Part shown: positions 1-13,502 of the stretch, piece by piece | How the letters are laid out: each line of letters opens with the position of its first letter | Numbering within the stretch: position 1 is the first letter of the stretch | NCBI GenBank assembly: GCA_024734555.1 | Contig: JANPWX010000076.1 | Coordinates: 2,682,051 to 2,746,050, forward strand | DNA: 64,000 nucleotides | Origin: Trochalopteron elliotii | Lineage: Eukaryota > Chordata > Aves > Passeriformes > Leiothrichidae | Direction of reading: 5' to 3' | Notes under the pieces: model-generated | Told to the model about the DNA's origin: nothing | The model's database searches: none | Seen by the model: the letters and a program-made list of their open reading frames with translations, nothing else | Translations under genes and position numbers: made by a program

Positions 1-384
1 GATTAAAAGACTACTAACTCAGAGATATAAGGGAAAAAAAGAAAATTTGGATAAGTAACAGCTTGCTGTTACTACTTGTGTTCCTAACCATTACTATTTA
101 CAGCACACATTTGCATCATAGAGCTGATCTTGTCTTCCTGTGGATTCTTGTGGATGAAAATGTACAGGAGCCACAATGTGCATTCGCAGCTCAGAAGGCC
201 AACCATAAAAAAAAGCAAAAAAGTCTGTAGTAAACCCCAGAAGCTGATTCAAAATAGGAATGGGCAGTAGGCCAAGGAAGGGTATTCTCCCCCTCTACTC
301 TTCCCTCTTGAGGCTCCCATCTGCGTTACTGCATCCAAGTCTGGGGTGCTTAAGACAAGAAAGGCTTGTTAGGATGGGTTAGAA

Positions 385-832
385 GAGCCATGAAAATTAC
401 CAGAGCACCTTTCCTATGGAGACAGGCTGAGACAGTTGGGGTTGTTCATACTGGAGAAGAGAAGGCTCTGGGGACACACCATGGTGGCCTTCCAGTACTT
501 TAATGAGGCTTATTAAAAGGAGAGACAGGGACTTTTTATGAAGGGAAATATTGGGACAGGACAAGAGGAGAAGGGACAATGGTTCTAAACTGAAAGGGGC
601 AGGTTTAGATTAGATGGTGGGAAGAAATTCTCCACTGCAAGAGTAGTGAAGAACTGGAACAGTTTATTCAGAGAGGTTGTGGATGTCCCATCCCTGGGAG
701 TGTTCACTTCCAGACTTGATGGGGAGTTAAGCAAGCTGGTCTAATGAAAGGGCTCTCTGCCCATGGCAGTGGGGTTTGGAACTAGATAATCTTTAAGATC
801 CCCTCTAACCCAAACCATTCTGTGATTGCATT
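385..832 (+). repeat. CR1 LINE fragment, 3' end
   Basis: A 5'-truncated CR1 copy in plus orientation. It shows the usual CR1 3' region: a stretch about tumour-like 'acctttcctatggagacagg', a 'gaagaaattct' block, the 'cagagaggttgtggatgtcc' block, and it ends in the characteristic 'ccattctgtgattgc' tail. Only 3' untranslated-type sequence is present, so it has no coding capacity. It lies antisense to the surrounding gene. Confidence 0.85.
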
Positions 833-1694
833 ATTTCAGTGCTGCATTAAAACTATGCTAAAACAGTAAGTTTAAGATGCCGTGTTCAGTTTATTCAGTT
901 ACATTAGAATAACTGGAGAAAAAAGGTTCAAGAAAAAGGTAAGTGTAGCTAGTGATGCTAAACTCCCAGTGTTCAGTTCATAGCTGTGGCTATATACATT
1001 ACCCACAGCAGTGGATAAAGGTGATGCTCTTTATACTTTGAAGAATACTTAGAATTCTTTTATTGCATCAAAAGTCCACAGGAATGAAATGAATATCAAA
1101 TCTCATAAAGTGAAGAAACTTCAAGAGAGAGATGCACTCTCCCTTGCAGTAGAGTCTGTGGGTGGCCATGGGTGGCAAATTAGATATGAGTTTGCAGTGT
1201 AATATGACAGAAAAATGCAATTCAACAAAGGTAACAAGTAATGGAGAATGAAGGCAGTTGTCGTTCTATACAGCTTATGTGGTATAGAATCACCCAAACA
1301 TGCCATTCTATAGCATGTACTTTGACATGAGAGAAGTTGTTGATACACAGCTTGAGAAGATAATTTGTGTTGAAGGACTGTATATTTGAAGAAAAAAAAA
1401 AAAGATTATTAGAAAGATGTAGGTGGGTTTACAAGAGGATTACCATCTGATAATTTCCTATATAGACATGAGGAAAGAAAATCACTGGTGGGATTATTTG
1501 TTGTGCTACTGGAACTAACAGTGCTACTGGAATGCTACGGCAGCTCTGCAACAGCAGAGCAAAATTTATCTCAAAGCATACCAGAATATGCAACAAATTT
1601 GTTTCACTAAAATGCTGATATATTAATGCCTTTATTAATCTTTATAATATAATTGCATCTTATTTTATGGGATGAAAACAAGCAAGAAAAATAT

Positions 1695-2310
1695 GGTGAT
1701 ATGGTTAGTTAATGGTGATGGGCAGCTGAGCCCAACACAGCTGCTCATTCAGTACCCTGCAGTGGGATAAGAGAGAGAACTTAGAAAAAGAAAAGTAAGA
1801 AAAGTAAGAAAAAAAAGAAAAATAAGAAAAACTCGTGAGTTTGGAAGAAGACAGTTTAATGGGGAAAGCAAATCTGTGCATGCAAGCAAAGAAAAACAAG
1901 GAATTTATTCACTGCTTTGCACCAGCTGTCAGTTGCTCAACGTTCTCTAGGAAAGTAGAGGTCCATCATGCCCAACAGTGATTTGGGAAGACAAACATCC
2001 CTCACATCCTTCTTCCCTTAGTTTTATATGCTGAGAATGATGTCATATGGTATGGGATGCCCCTGTGGTTAGTGGGGCTCAGCAGTACAGCCATGGCCTC
2101 TACCAAATCCTTGTGCACCCTCAGCCTACTTGCCAGCTGGGCAGTGTGAGAAACAGAAAAGGCCTTGCTAAACAGAAAAGGTCTTGCTGTGTAAACACTG
2201 CTTAGCAAGAAACATTGGTATAATATCAACACTTATTTTGTCAGAAATCCAAAACATTTCATTATATGAGGTGCTATGAGGAACATTAACTCCATACCAG
2301 CCAAAAATAA
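1695..2310 (-). mobile_element. Solo ERV LTR, minus strand
   Basis: An avian endogenous-retrovirus LTR, about 0.6 kb, in the same orientation as the gene. Read on the minus strand, it has the same order of blocks as the plus-strand LTR at 26893-27493: a 5' 'atggagttaatgttcctcatag' type start, a central 'aaggccttttctg' block, 'catcattctcagcatataaa' with a TATA box (complement of 2022-2028), 'tttgtcttccca', an ATTAAA poly(A) signal (complement of 1855-1860) and a closing region. A short A-rich microsatellite (1790-1830) has expanded near its 3' end. No internal retroviral genes flank it, so it is a solo LTR. It is one of two LTR copies in the window in sense with the gene. Termini are approximate. 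Confidence 0.75.
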
Positions 2311-3584
2311 TCCAAATTTTTTAAAAAGTAATGGTTTGCTTGGATGACAAGGAAGTTAATTTCATAAAGAGGAAGCTAAATGAACTTGCTTGAAAAAAAG
2401 AAACTTGAATTTGACCAAGAAGTTCAACTAAAATTTAACTAAATCCCAGTTAGCAAAGCTGAATAATTCTCTTGGAATTATGTGCAATCTGTACTATGCT
2501 CTATTTCTCTCCTGGCTGGTGTACAGACTCCCCATCCAGCTGTCAAAGCATGCTTTTTTATTCTCTGAAAGTCCAGCTGACACAGTTGGCACAATCTGAG
2601 TTACATGTTTAAGGAAGAAAGCTGCTGAACCCTCTCAGGGAGTACTTGCAGATTGGTTATGGGTTGGATTCCTGCCTAGTAAGTAGAAAGAGTAACCAGA
2701 TATCCAATTCCCTGTCTAACCACAGTTTATGCAAAATAGACTGGAGAGAATAATCATGCCTAGTTATGAAGGCAGACTAGAACTTCAGACAGGTCTTCTG
2801 CACTGCTAACCACAATGGATTATTATTTCATTGGGTGACAGTGCCCATCAGTGATAAATTTGTCATTCGAAGTTGGTCTGCAATGATGTCTTTTATCTAT
2901 AATGGTAAGTATGTTTTCCCAGCCCTTTTATCAGTTTCAATCCATAAACAGTAAAGAAGTAAAACACATTTGGCAAGGCTGCACTAACATATAGGAGCAT
3001 AATAAATGCTACTAAAAGAAGGCATAGAAATGATACGGAGTGATAACATATCCCCATGATGTACAGCATAGTTTAAGAGTCACATTCAGGTAAATAAGAA
3101 TATATTTCTCATTCAATTAGAAAAAATTAAGGAAGACAAAAATATGATATGCAGGGTAAATAAGTTTATGTGGAATTTACTTAAACATTTAATAAAATTT
3201 CTTGATGAGAAAAATTCGTCACCTACAGAAAGGATAAACGTCAGTGAACTGTCTATTTAAATATTTCCCTGAGAAAGTAAATACAGACTTTTTCCATCAA
3301 CCTATGATTTTGTTTGCTAAATCAAATAAATTTCCATAAGCAATTTCAATTACTTACATGAATAGTAATAAATACATATTAATAATAGGCAGTTAGAGAG
3401 ATATTATATGTGTATTTTAAAATGAGTTTAAAATGAGTTTTTGTTTATTCAAATGTGGTTTTATCATTGATATGTAAATTGAATTTCTAGATATCATAAG
3501 AAATCTGCAAACATGAAGTTGAAATTACACATAACCAAGAAAGTTTATATTTAACTTATTTAATAAAAATGTCAGTACAACACA

Positions 3585-4303
3585 GTCAATGGCTCAATGT
3601 CCAAGTTGCAGTCAGTGACAAATGGCATTTCTCAGGGGTCACTATTCAGATCAGCACTGTTTAACATCTTTGTTGGTGCTAGGACAATGGGATTGAGTGC
3701 AACCTCGGGCAGTTTTGCTGACTACACCAATCTGTGTGGTGAGGTTGAGATGTTGCCAGGGTAGGGATGACATCCAGAGGGACCTTGACAAGTTTGAGAG
3801 GCAGTTAAAAAATATAAAATTCAGATTCCACACCTGAGACAGGGTAATCCCAATACAAACAAATACAAACTGGGCACAGGTTTGGCAGAGTTTTGGCAAG
3901 GTTTGCAAGAACAGGACAGAAAGGACAGAAAAGGACTTTGGGGTACAAGGGTATGCAGTGAGAGGACAAGGGGGAGATGGATTCTAGTACCTAAAGGAAG
4001 GCTTATGAAAGCAAGGGAAAGGGACTTTTTCTACAGGTAGATAGTGACAAAGACGAGGGGCAATGGTATCAAAGTGAAAGAGGGCAGAATTAGTTTAGAT
4101 ATTAGGAAGAAATTCTTTGCTGTAAGGGTGGTGAGGCACTGGAATAAGTTTCCCAGAGAAGTTGAGAATACTTCATCTCTGGAAATGTTCAAGGCCAGGC
4201 CGACTTAAAATGCTTGGTCCAGTGAAAGGTGTCTCTGCAGGACTGCAGGTACTGGAGGATATTTAAGGTCTCTTCCAATCCAAATCTTTCTATGATTCTG
4301 TGC
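3585..4303 (+). repeat. CR1 LINE fragment with end of ORF2
   Basis: A degenerate CR1 copy in plus orientation. The left part corresponds to the last portion of the reverse transcriptase ORF ('ggctcaatgtccaag', 'ctgtttaacatctttgt', 'agagggaccttgacaag'), now broken by stops and indels. The right part is the CR1 3' region, ending 'tttctatgattctgt'. It is not capable of encoding protein. Confidence 0.85.
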
Positions 4304-5602
4304 AGATACTAGGTTTATAAAAATATCTGCACCACAGGAAAAATATTCCCAGGCACAGGGTGTATAGTTGAACAGGTTGTCCCAAGTGTACAGGGTATAT
4401 TTAAGAAAAGACATACAGAAGAGTAGTTGACATAACATTGTATATTAATATTTTGTTGAAGAATCAATTAACCTTGGAAAGGGATCCAAATTTAACCATG
4501 TAGATCATCACTAAATTTGACTGTAGCTAGGATCATGGGTAAGCCTGCCCCTAAATTTCATACATACCGCTGTAGTAAACTCCACTGAGTTGTGCAGCTG
4601 TTCATTTCTTAAGAAACAGTTATGCAAATTGATGATTGATCATTGATGACATTTATGTTATTGCTAATTACATCAGCATTGCTTTATTTTCTTTAAAGTG
4701 AACTGTGAATCTGGTCTCAGGACTTTCTGGTTCTGTTTGGACTGAGTACCTGATTTGAGGACTGCCAATGGAGGTTGGATGCAACAACAGATAATTAGCG
4801 TGGTCAGCCTGGACTTTAAGGTGGTTGGAGCAAACCCCTCTATTAATTAATTTATTTTTTTATTTTTAATTGCTGAAGTCATAACACATGCAGATAGGGT
4901 GCAGTTTGTCTCAAACAGTGTGCTTCAACAATTTGGGCAGTAGCTTCACTGTTTCAGTCCTGAGTTATCCTCTAAAAAAGACTGCCAATTATGTTGAACA
5001 TAATAAAATGATGTGGTAACTTTTGTGAGGTTTCATTTTATTGTGCCTTAAGTTTTTAATTGTGCCTTACTACAGCTAATTTTCACTGTTTGTACAGACT
5101 TCAATTCTGCCCTTATCATCCTGCTACGCATATCATCCTTCATGTAATTTTTTTTAATGATTCACATTTAGTTATAGTACATACACATTTTCTATTTGTC
5201 CTTTTCAGATCCAGACAGCGGATTAAAGCATCACATTGCAGTTCATTAAAATAGAGAAACTCTTTTAAGAATCCTAAGGCTATCATGAGAAGAATATGGT
5301 AGAAAATTATGTGAATTAAAAATAAATAAATAAACTTCAAAATTCATTTGTAAAGATGAAAGAATGGCATCAGCATAATACTAAGGAGACCTCTGCTCAC
5401 TCTTACTGCAATGTCTTAAGTGACAGAATAAATCACATCAGTTGGTATTCACCTCATCTCATCTACCTGCTGCTGGCTAAAACTATGTTTTCTGAATGCC
5501 AGCTCTCCCAGTTTAAACTCTGATACAAAAGACTGGTAGGTACCTCTAGCAAAATTATCCCCAGCTATTTTCTATTTTGTTGCAACAATGAGGATTGCCC
5601 TT

Positions 5603-5623
5603 AAAACAAACAAACAAACAAAC
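5603..5623. repeat. (AAAC)n microsatellite
   Basis: A short tetranucleotide array of about five units. Confidence 0.9.
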
Positions 5624-7746
5624 CTCTCTGGATCATATTAATACTGAAAATGAAAACAACATGAAGAAAGCATATTGTATAAGTGCTCCTAATATAAATC
5701 AGGCATCATGACACTATTATAATAGAAATAGAACAATACTTTCTGACGTGTTGCATCCAATATTCTATATGAATAAAATGGAAACATATATCAATTTAAA
5801 TAACATACAACAAAAAAGATGAGTAGCACAGGAGTAATGCAGAAATGTTTTTTGAAACCTAAGAAGGGAGGTTGTCATGGAAACAGCTGGTTAGAAATCT
5901 TGTTACTACAATTTTATTCAGCTGATGTTTATTCTTTATGTTATTTTAATAAATTAATCTTTTTGAAGTCATTTGTGATTTTAATTTTTTTCAGAATAAG
6001 GTGTTATGTTAAGAACTTTTCAGATGTAAAGAAAAGACTAATGGCATATTCATGTACACTAGAACATATAAAAATGAAAATTTTCAGTTTACTCCTACTC
6101 TCATTTAGCTGAAAGACTAAAAGAAAAGTTGTGTAGGAGAGTGAGTCATTCCCTCCATAGAAGGCTATCATGACACTCTACACAATATTTTGCCTCAAGT
6201 GAACTAAAGGAAAAAGGAAACCTGTAAAAACAGTCTTACTAAATTTTAAATACTTAAATTATTTATCCAATATGAAGAAAAGAGGTGAACTGAAAAGTTC
6301 AACTAACAGAAGTCATCTAAAAATGTTTAAAAATATTTAAAATTTAAACAAGTAAAATAAACAAGTAGCAGATTAACCAGAAAAGGAACATAGGTACTCA
6401 GTGATAAAAAAGAAAAATACTTGCTAACTACCCTGTCTGCAAGAAACAGAAATTTAACTTGTATTTATGAACATACCTGCAACAAGTACAAGTTTCTTAA
6501 TATTAGTTCTCATAGAGAAAAAAAGGTGAAATACCAAAGGAAGCAGAATTGAAAGGGTAACAAGTGACATGTCTTTCAGAAAACAACATGAAGGAGACAA
6601 TATAAAACAAATTTAAAAGCATACCCAAAGAATTAACAGTATTTCAATGAGCAATATAAATGGCCAAAATTAAAAAAACCACCAGGGACTAATAAAAACA
6701 ATATGAAGACTGAGCCACATAAAAGAAGAAGAATGTACAAAGAAACTACAAGGCAATAAAACATAGAGGGAATGAATCTATGGGTTTGAAAATGTACGTT
6801 ATTTCTTGGAACAAGAGCTGATCTAAGAGTCTCCATGGATACTTTTTTTCCCTGGTAAACTGGTTCACTGATAGGTAAATGCTGGTTCACTGATGTGTAA
6901 AAAGTTTTCTTGACACATTAGTCTTAACAAAGATTGGATGCAACACAGGTCCTTTAGGACTTTCTCATCAGTTGTCTGCCCTTCAATTTTCTGATAGATT
7001 CTGTGGAGAATTACATTCACTCTGTATTGAGCCAACACCATATTAGTTCCAACATCCCATATTAAATCAAGTATCAAATAGTAGCTGCATAAATACCATC
7101 ACTTAAATTTCCTTGGCCATTGCTTCCATTGCTGAAGATGGCACTAGGTTGCACTTTTATTACACTGAATTCAGGATACATATTGATCAATACTAATCAG
7201 TTCTTATGTTTCCAATAATGAGGACTGCAAGTGATGGCAACAGACAGTGCCTATAATTTTCTTCAGTATTTGTGGTACTGACTGGAGGTTTTCTCTGATC
7301 CAAGGAAAGAGGCTGGAATATCTTCCAATAAAGCTGATGAAAAACATCAGATGGTACTATTTAACAACACAAGTTGTCTTGCTGTGTTGGAACATAGGTT
7401 TCAGACTCCTTGGAATACCTTGCTTTTCCAGTGCCATCTTCCAGACATAGCTGCTATAGGTGCAGCACTTGAATCTGTCGCAATACTGAGCAGAAGGTTT
7501 ATTTAGGGCCTTTCCACCCTGCATATAGGACTTATTGTTACAGTGCTTTCCCCATATTTCAAGAATCTTATAAAAATTTCCTTATGTTACTTGTATCAAT
7601 GAATAACCTGAATTTAAATATTTTAGAACTTTCTTACTACAAACTTCATCCTTTGTTGCAAGACAGACTAGAGGATGCTAAAATAATCAAAGTTCCTATT
7701 TTTACTTTTTCTTAAATCTGCTGATCCACAACACTATAGCTTGTAG

Positions 7747-8010
7747 GTGTGTGGTGGGTTCACCTTGGATGGCTTCCAGACCTCCATCCAGCTAGCTGCT
7801 TTCTTACTCCCTCTTGTCAGCAGGATGGGGAGAGAAAATTAGATTAAATATCTCATTTTTTGAGGTAAAGACAGTGAGATAACTTACTAGTGAGAATTAC
7901 GGGAAAAATAAACTCAGCTTGGAGAAAATGCATTAAATTTATTGCCAATAAAGCCTAGAGTAGGATAGTGAGGAACAAAGCAAAGACTAAAACGTATTAG
8001 ACTTGACCTG
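7747..8010 (-). mobile_element. ERV LTR fragment, minus strand
   Basis: This is the 3' portion of the same LTR family as the copy at 14178-15292, in opposite orientation. The matches are the 'gtggtgggttcacc' terminus, an 'aggatggggagagaaaatta' block, 'acttactagtgagaattacggg', 'attaaatttattgccaataaa' and 'agtaggatagtgagg'. The 5' two thirds of the LTR are missing. It is diverged and has no internal retroviral sequence. Confidence 0.65.
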
Positions 8011-8448
8011 ACCTGCCTAAAGTTCAGAAATAATGCTTGTAAAATCTCCTGTACAAGGTCATCAGTATATAGCAGTACCCTGTCACCCAAGCTATATTAT
8101 TATACAATTACTTTCCTATCAAACAGTTTCTAAAGATGTTTAAAATGTTCACCTGAAAGCCATGTATGTATTTTTACTAAAAGAGAAAAGGACTTAGGTA
8201 ATGATTTCATACAATATCTAAAGACATTTGTCTGATTCTGTATGATCTATTTATGTATTACTCTCTCTTATCTTGAGGTGCAAAAATGAAGATCACGCTC
8301 TGTCACAAAAATCCACAAAAGTAGATGCTGAAAGAGACTATCACTGAAAGTAACCTATACCTTTTGATGCACAGGCTTCCTATGTTGTGTTAATAAAATT
8401 AGGATGTAGCACAAGGAAATTAGAAAAACAAAACCAAAAAGAAAATAT

Positions 8449-8484
8449 CAAACCAACCAACCAACAACAACAACAACAAACAAC
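8449..8484. repeat. (AACC)n/(AAC)n microsatellite
   Basis: Three AACC units pass into an AAC trinucleotide run. The surrounding 8425-8510 is also A/C-rich with no G on this strand over long stretches. Confidence 0.85.
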
Positions 8485-11400
8485 CCTCCCCCAAAAAAAC
8501 TCCAAACCTCAACATCAATCCAAGTTGCTTACAAGGAAGGTATTTTGTCTAGATATCTACTTTTAAAATTCGACTCTAGTTATTTCAGGTTTCCAGCAAT
8601 GCTGAGATACAGTTATGTGAATTAATGATCTGTATGATTAAATGACCTCATTTCATCCTATTTAGTGACAATATCTTATCAACAGCAGGATGGACTACTG
8701 GAATAATTTCTAAGAAAGGTCTCAGATGTATTACAGAGAATTTTAATAGATTATTTTTAAAGCTGCTGAAAGGGGATTTGTCTTATAAAAATAACATCTT
8801 GAGTATTAAAATTGACCGCATATTAAGAAATTGAACTACTTGAAATAAATTAATAAAGCATATGATATACTTTCATAAAATTAGCTTATACAATTAAATG
8901 TATATATTTTAAATTTTTTAAATATATAATGCTCTGATTTATTAACAAGGAAAAACAATTGAGCTTCTCAAGGATGAATGAGCTCTAAATGTAAGTTTGA
9001 AAACAAACTAAAAAAATGCAATTTTCAGGTCCTTTTAATGGACTGCTCTGGAAGCATTTGGGGTAGGTCTGGGCAACTCTCTGGAAGAAAAACTGTCTTG
9101 GAAAGTTCATACATATAGAAATATGTCAGACTGATGATTGCTTTAATATAGCACAGGTCAATTAGCACATTATACATGCTTTTCCCACTTTAAGCTCTTT
9201 AAATAAAATAAAACTGGAGGACCACAAGTCTCAGTCAAAAGCAGTTTTATCAGATTATGAATCTTCTCTGAGAATTTAATTCTCTTAACTGCCCCCAATG
9301 GCAATATTGTAGTTGCTCTGTATTTCTTAAGCACTCTACTTTATAAAGACACAGTATCTGTATGATCCTACTCATTATCAGAGCAGCCTAAATATTACTA
9401 TAACATTTTATTTGAGTTAATGAACCTTGTTTATTAATCAGGCTTATCAGGTTGCTTTCTTCAACTACAACCAAATATCTACAGTACACAGTACTGTGAA
9501 GAATTCGGCCTTACATTTTTATGTTCATGTTCTCGTTAGGCCAGTTATGTATTTTCTAGATGCAACACTAAATACCATGTGTAACCAGATGAGCTTTTGG
9601 AAAAATATACATCTTTAAAATAAAAAGGTGCTAGTCTTACATCCACTTTGCACGGAAATTCTATAAAACAAAATATAAAAATCACTTTCCTTTCAAAACA
9701 TAAAGGTTTATTCTATTCTTACTATTATACAACATCTCTTCATTATTAACCCATGTCAAAATCATTAGTTAAATTATCTTCACCCGTGGCTAATGCAAAG
9801 CTCTTTGGGAGTATTTCCACATCTGTCTTAGCATTATTATTTCTGAAAGAAAAACTAAAAAGAAATTAATCCTTTCCTTATAAATTGTACTTTAAGAGCA
9901 CTTCTGATCCCTTATATTCAAATAAATGACAATAATTCACTATTGTCATAATTTGAAGAGAAATTATGTCATAATTTGAAGAAAAGATATTCAATGAACT
10001 TTAATGTATACAACTCCAAACTGTGATTGCCTTTTTAATTATGCAGTTCCTAGCTGTGGTTACCCCTGAAGTTTTACTCAAAGGTAAAACAGTGCTGCTC
10101 GCTTTTGACGTGGCAGAGATGTTGACATATTTCTTGCCCAACAAAATTGTCTTAAGATATATCTAGTAAAATAGAGCTACTCATAAAATAATAATCTAAA
10201 TAAAATTAGGAATAGGACCTCCCCTGAAGACAGAGGTGATATCTTTATGATCATTGTTTGTAGCATATTTGAAATTGAAAGGTCAAATTTGAGAAGACAT
10301 CATTATACACCTAAAATAAGGTACAGATACTATTTTAGACAACAGAGGTAAAGCACAAAGTGCAAAGAAAGCAGCTACCCACCTAATGAATAAAAATGCT
10401 ATTGGTCTAGTCAGACAGAAAGTTACAGATACAAGTTTTTTCATTTACAAGAACTTGATTGTTTGGGCATATCCAAATTCTCTGTGTTCCCTTGTCTATT
10501 GCTATTGAATATATACGATTTATTCAATATTTTTATTTTTTATTTACTTACTATTCCTTACTTGCTAAAAAGCCAGCAACTATTTTCCTCTGAAAAGCAA
10601 AACTTATTTCTCTTCCAGAAACCCAGTAGGACACTGGCTGTCAATGAAAGTACGGAAGGATAAATTGTCATTTTTCACTTAAAGATTAGCTCAAGTCAGC
10701 TGTGTTATCTTTTGAAGTGATACTCTTGTTAGGACTGAGCTAGCAGTAAAAATATCCAGTAATGTAGCTACTTGTGATTTCAGGCAATTTACAGACAGTA
10801 TTTAATCATAGTAATGTATTTGCAAGATGGTTACATTTGTTTATCTGCACCTTCACCTAGAGCATATGAATTGGGGTATTAATTAATTTTGCCAAGGGCA
10901 AAAACGGAATGCGTATCACATTTAGATTAAAATCCTCCTTTTTAGCTCATTGTTAGATATTCACATCAGTACACAATTTTCCCCTTCTCTAATTCAGTTT
11001 ACTATTATATTAATAGTGTAGCAGCAAGTCTTAACTCTTTTCAGAAACAACTGATCATTTCTACAGATGACCCCTGGTTCACTGTGAGGTTTTTTGATCA
11101 TTTGGCTGATGATGGAGAATCACTGCTATACACAGCATTTTTTTTGAGTCACTAGAATGAAACTCATAATTTTTAGTGTATATGTCCATTACATAAATTT
11201 CATTGTTCCAGATGACACACTCACACTAGGAATTATAATAAAAATTAATTGGGTAAGGAAACCTTTACAAAGTGACTGGCTTTTGTTTAAAGAAAGAGGC
11301 ACAGACAATTACTAATACAATGCCACAGCAATTTTGTTTCCTGTCACTGACATGCATTCTGCTGCATGAAAGAGATCTGCTTTTAGATCTGCGGAAAGAA

Positions 11401-13003
11401 AGATGTGCAGGATGGTTCTGTGTAAAATCCGCTGTAGATAAAAGTTTTGGTGAACACCAGCAAGAGTCAAACACATGATAGCAAAGTGGCGCATTGAACA
11501 TGATAATCTCCATCTCAGAAGAACAAAGTAGATAATGTCTGTGTTAATGTTTTGCTACAGCCTTTATTTAGTGAAACAGCTGACGGGCTTACATTTGTCT
11601 CAGTGAAGCAATAAACTTGAAAGCATCACCTTATCTTTGAAACTATAACTCAGCATAGTCTTCAGTTCCCAACTTAGCAGATACCGACCTCAAGGCATTT
11701 AAGGATCTTATGTTATTAAATACATTAAAGTTCTCTTAAAATAAGTTGTTCAGATTGAGAGGGTTCACTGGAGACCCGTGTTTCAGTACTCTGACATCTC
11801 CTGGCTTTACGGATCACCATCAGTTTACCTTCAAAAGATCACAGTACTACAAGTATTTCTTAGCCCATAACTGTATAAAATTAGATTTCTTGACCTTATT
11901 TTCCATAGTAAAAATGAGCTTATAAATGCACACATCCATTTTAGAATTTATCAGCATTTTATCATCCATATTTATGAATGAACTTACAAGTTGCAAAATC
12001 AGTACCCCAGGCTCCATTGGTCAAAGCAATTTCTTAGGTCAGGAATTTGCAACCCACCCTTTTCTACATTTTCTTAGTCAACACAAAATAGCATATAAAA
12101 TCTCAAATTAAACAATAAATATATAATTAGCAAAGTAAAATCTTCAGCATCATATGTCATTCTCTCTAGTTTTGATTGGACTTTTTGTGTTCTTCTTAGT
12201 TTACTTGCCACCTGGCCTGATGCATCTTGGATGTCCCTTATATTCTCTAGCATATCTTCCAGCCGTATACAATACCTTGGATACTTCAGGACATTTCAGA
12301 TGTCATGAAGATCAGGCAATCAGATTGAGGTCATAAAAACTTTAGAGCAACGTTGAGTTCTTTTGGGAATAGTAATTTGGCCATTGGAATAGGATTTGAA
12401 AGATTGGGGTTTTTATGTTTGCTAAATTTCAACATTTTGCTGCCTAAACCCTACATTTTTTTTAAAGAATGTGTTGATGTAAGGTGCTTATACAAATATA
12501 CCCTAAATAATCTTCAGTTCTGTCATATTTCTTTCCCAGTGTGTTCCAGTACTACAAGTATTTTTTATCTAAGTAATCTATAATTTATAATAATTTCTTA
12601 TGACAAATTAGAGATCTTATTTTATTAATCTAAATAACTAGCTCTGTAGATTTCAAAATGCAAGCAGAACACTTGCATTGTACTAGACTTTATAGTCCTT
12701 GAGTGGCAAATGTGGGGTGTGGGAATGCATTTTTCAATTTTAAGTTTAATTCATAAGTTAATGTTCTTTTGTAAGATGGTTTGTTCTCTGTACTCCTTTT
12801 GTCACCCACTTTTGGTTTATCCCTGTTTTTTCCCCAGTAACAGTTCTGTGATTGGTTCTGTATTCTCCCTAAGTTTTCCCCCCCAAAGACAGTTAACTGT
12901 CCATCACTTCATAGACAGCCTCCTGTTGCTGTCTATCATTTTTGGGGTCATTCCCCACTTCTGGAAGATTCTGAGAGAGGCATCGAGTGATTGGATAGAA
13001 TCA

Positions 13004-13366
13004 TGATTGTCACCTTCTAATGTTCATTGTATGGTTGTTTTGTATGTTTGTTTATGATATGAGCCACCTCCCTGTAAAACCTTATTGGTCCCCTCTCTGT
13101 GTTACACCCCCAGTTATAAGGTCTCACCCAAGAGTCAGCTGAGGTCTTCAAGCACGCTGACTCTCGAGGTGAGGACCCCATGCCGGGGTTCCAATAAACT
13201 CGTGTGACCCAGCGTCTCTGGAGTCTCCCCTTTTTTTCATACTCCAGACATCCCCACACGAGTCCAGCTGAGCAGAAAAGATTCCACTGGAGTGTTACCT
13301 GTGCCAAGGCTAGCCGGGCTTGAGAAACAGGCACAGTAACTGTGGGGCTCCCATATTGTGCCAACA
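13004..13366 (+). mobile_element. ERV LTR beside exon 6 donor
   Basis: An LTR in plus orientation, antisense to the gene. It has a TATA-like box (TATAAG at 13115-13120) and an AATAAA poly(A) signal (13193-13198) about 80 bp downstream, as expected for an R region, then about 170 bp of U5-like sequence ending in CA. The proposed ends TGATTGTCAC and GTGCCAACA are roughly inverted copies of each other. The flanking five bases agree at four positions (aatca and tatca). The U3 would be short; it could extend left to a TGTGGGG start near 12710, since 12840-13000 also contains CCAAT-type motifs. The right end lies 31 bp from the exon 6 donor. No internal retroviral genes are present. Confidence 0.6.
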
Positions 13367-13397
13367 TATCAATTCTATAAAAAGTATAAATGCTTAC

Positions 13398-13502
13398 CAA
13401 AGGGGCAATTGCATTTGAAGCCACTTATGTTCTCTTCACAGGTTCCTCCATTCCAGCAGGGTCTGTCTTGACACTCATTGATGCGAACGGAACATGTTTG
13501 TC
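13398..13502 (-). CDS. EYS: EYS-like exon 6: EGF-like domain 8
   Basis: A 105 bp internal exon, phase 1 on both sides. The acceptor is a pyrimidine tract plus CAG just above 13502, and the donor is GTAAGC just below 13398. Joined to exon 5 it completes domain 7 (GQTC) and then encodes domain 8: RINEC, PC, a CWNGGTC block, an FKCNC block and CPFG at the donor, with the last cysteine left for the next exon outside the window. CWNGGTC fits the O-fucose consensus (C2-x4-S/T-C3), and RINEC resembles a calcium-binding entry motif. The protein would be extracellular. A retroviral LTR lies 31 bp into the downstream intron. The naming as EYS rests on exon and domain style, not on a comparison. Confidence 0.8.

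Larger units (their letters stand above)
1..13397 (-). other. EYS-like gene, intron after exon 6 (partial)
   Basis: At least 13.4 kb of intron runs from the exon 6 donor to the left edge of the window. No further EGF-like exon could be found by looking for cysteine-rich, splice-bounded open stretches on the minus strand. It contains two plus-strand CR1 fragments, one minus-strand LTR, a minus-strand LTR fragment, two simple repeats and a plus-strand LTR next to exon 6. The rest is AT-rich unique-looking sequence in which I see no gene or RNA. Confidence 0.65.

Noticed and set aside
9940..9985. Direct repeat of 'gtcataatttgaaga'
   Set aside because: It is only a short local duplication with no further structure.
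13017..13424. A 135-residue minus-strand open frame overlapping exon 6
   Set aside because: It runs in another frame relative to the EGF exon and mostly through LTR antisense sequence; only 13398-13502 has splice sites and EGF cysteines.
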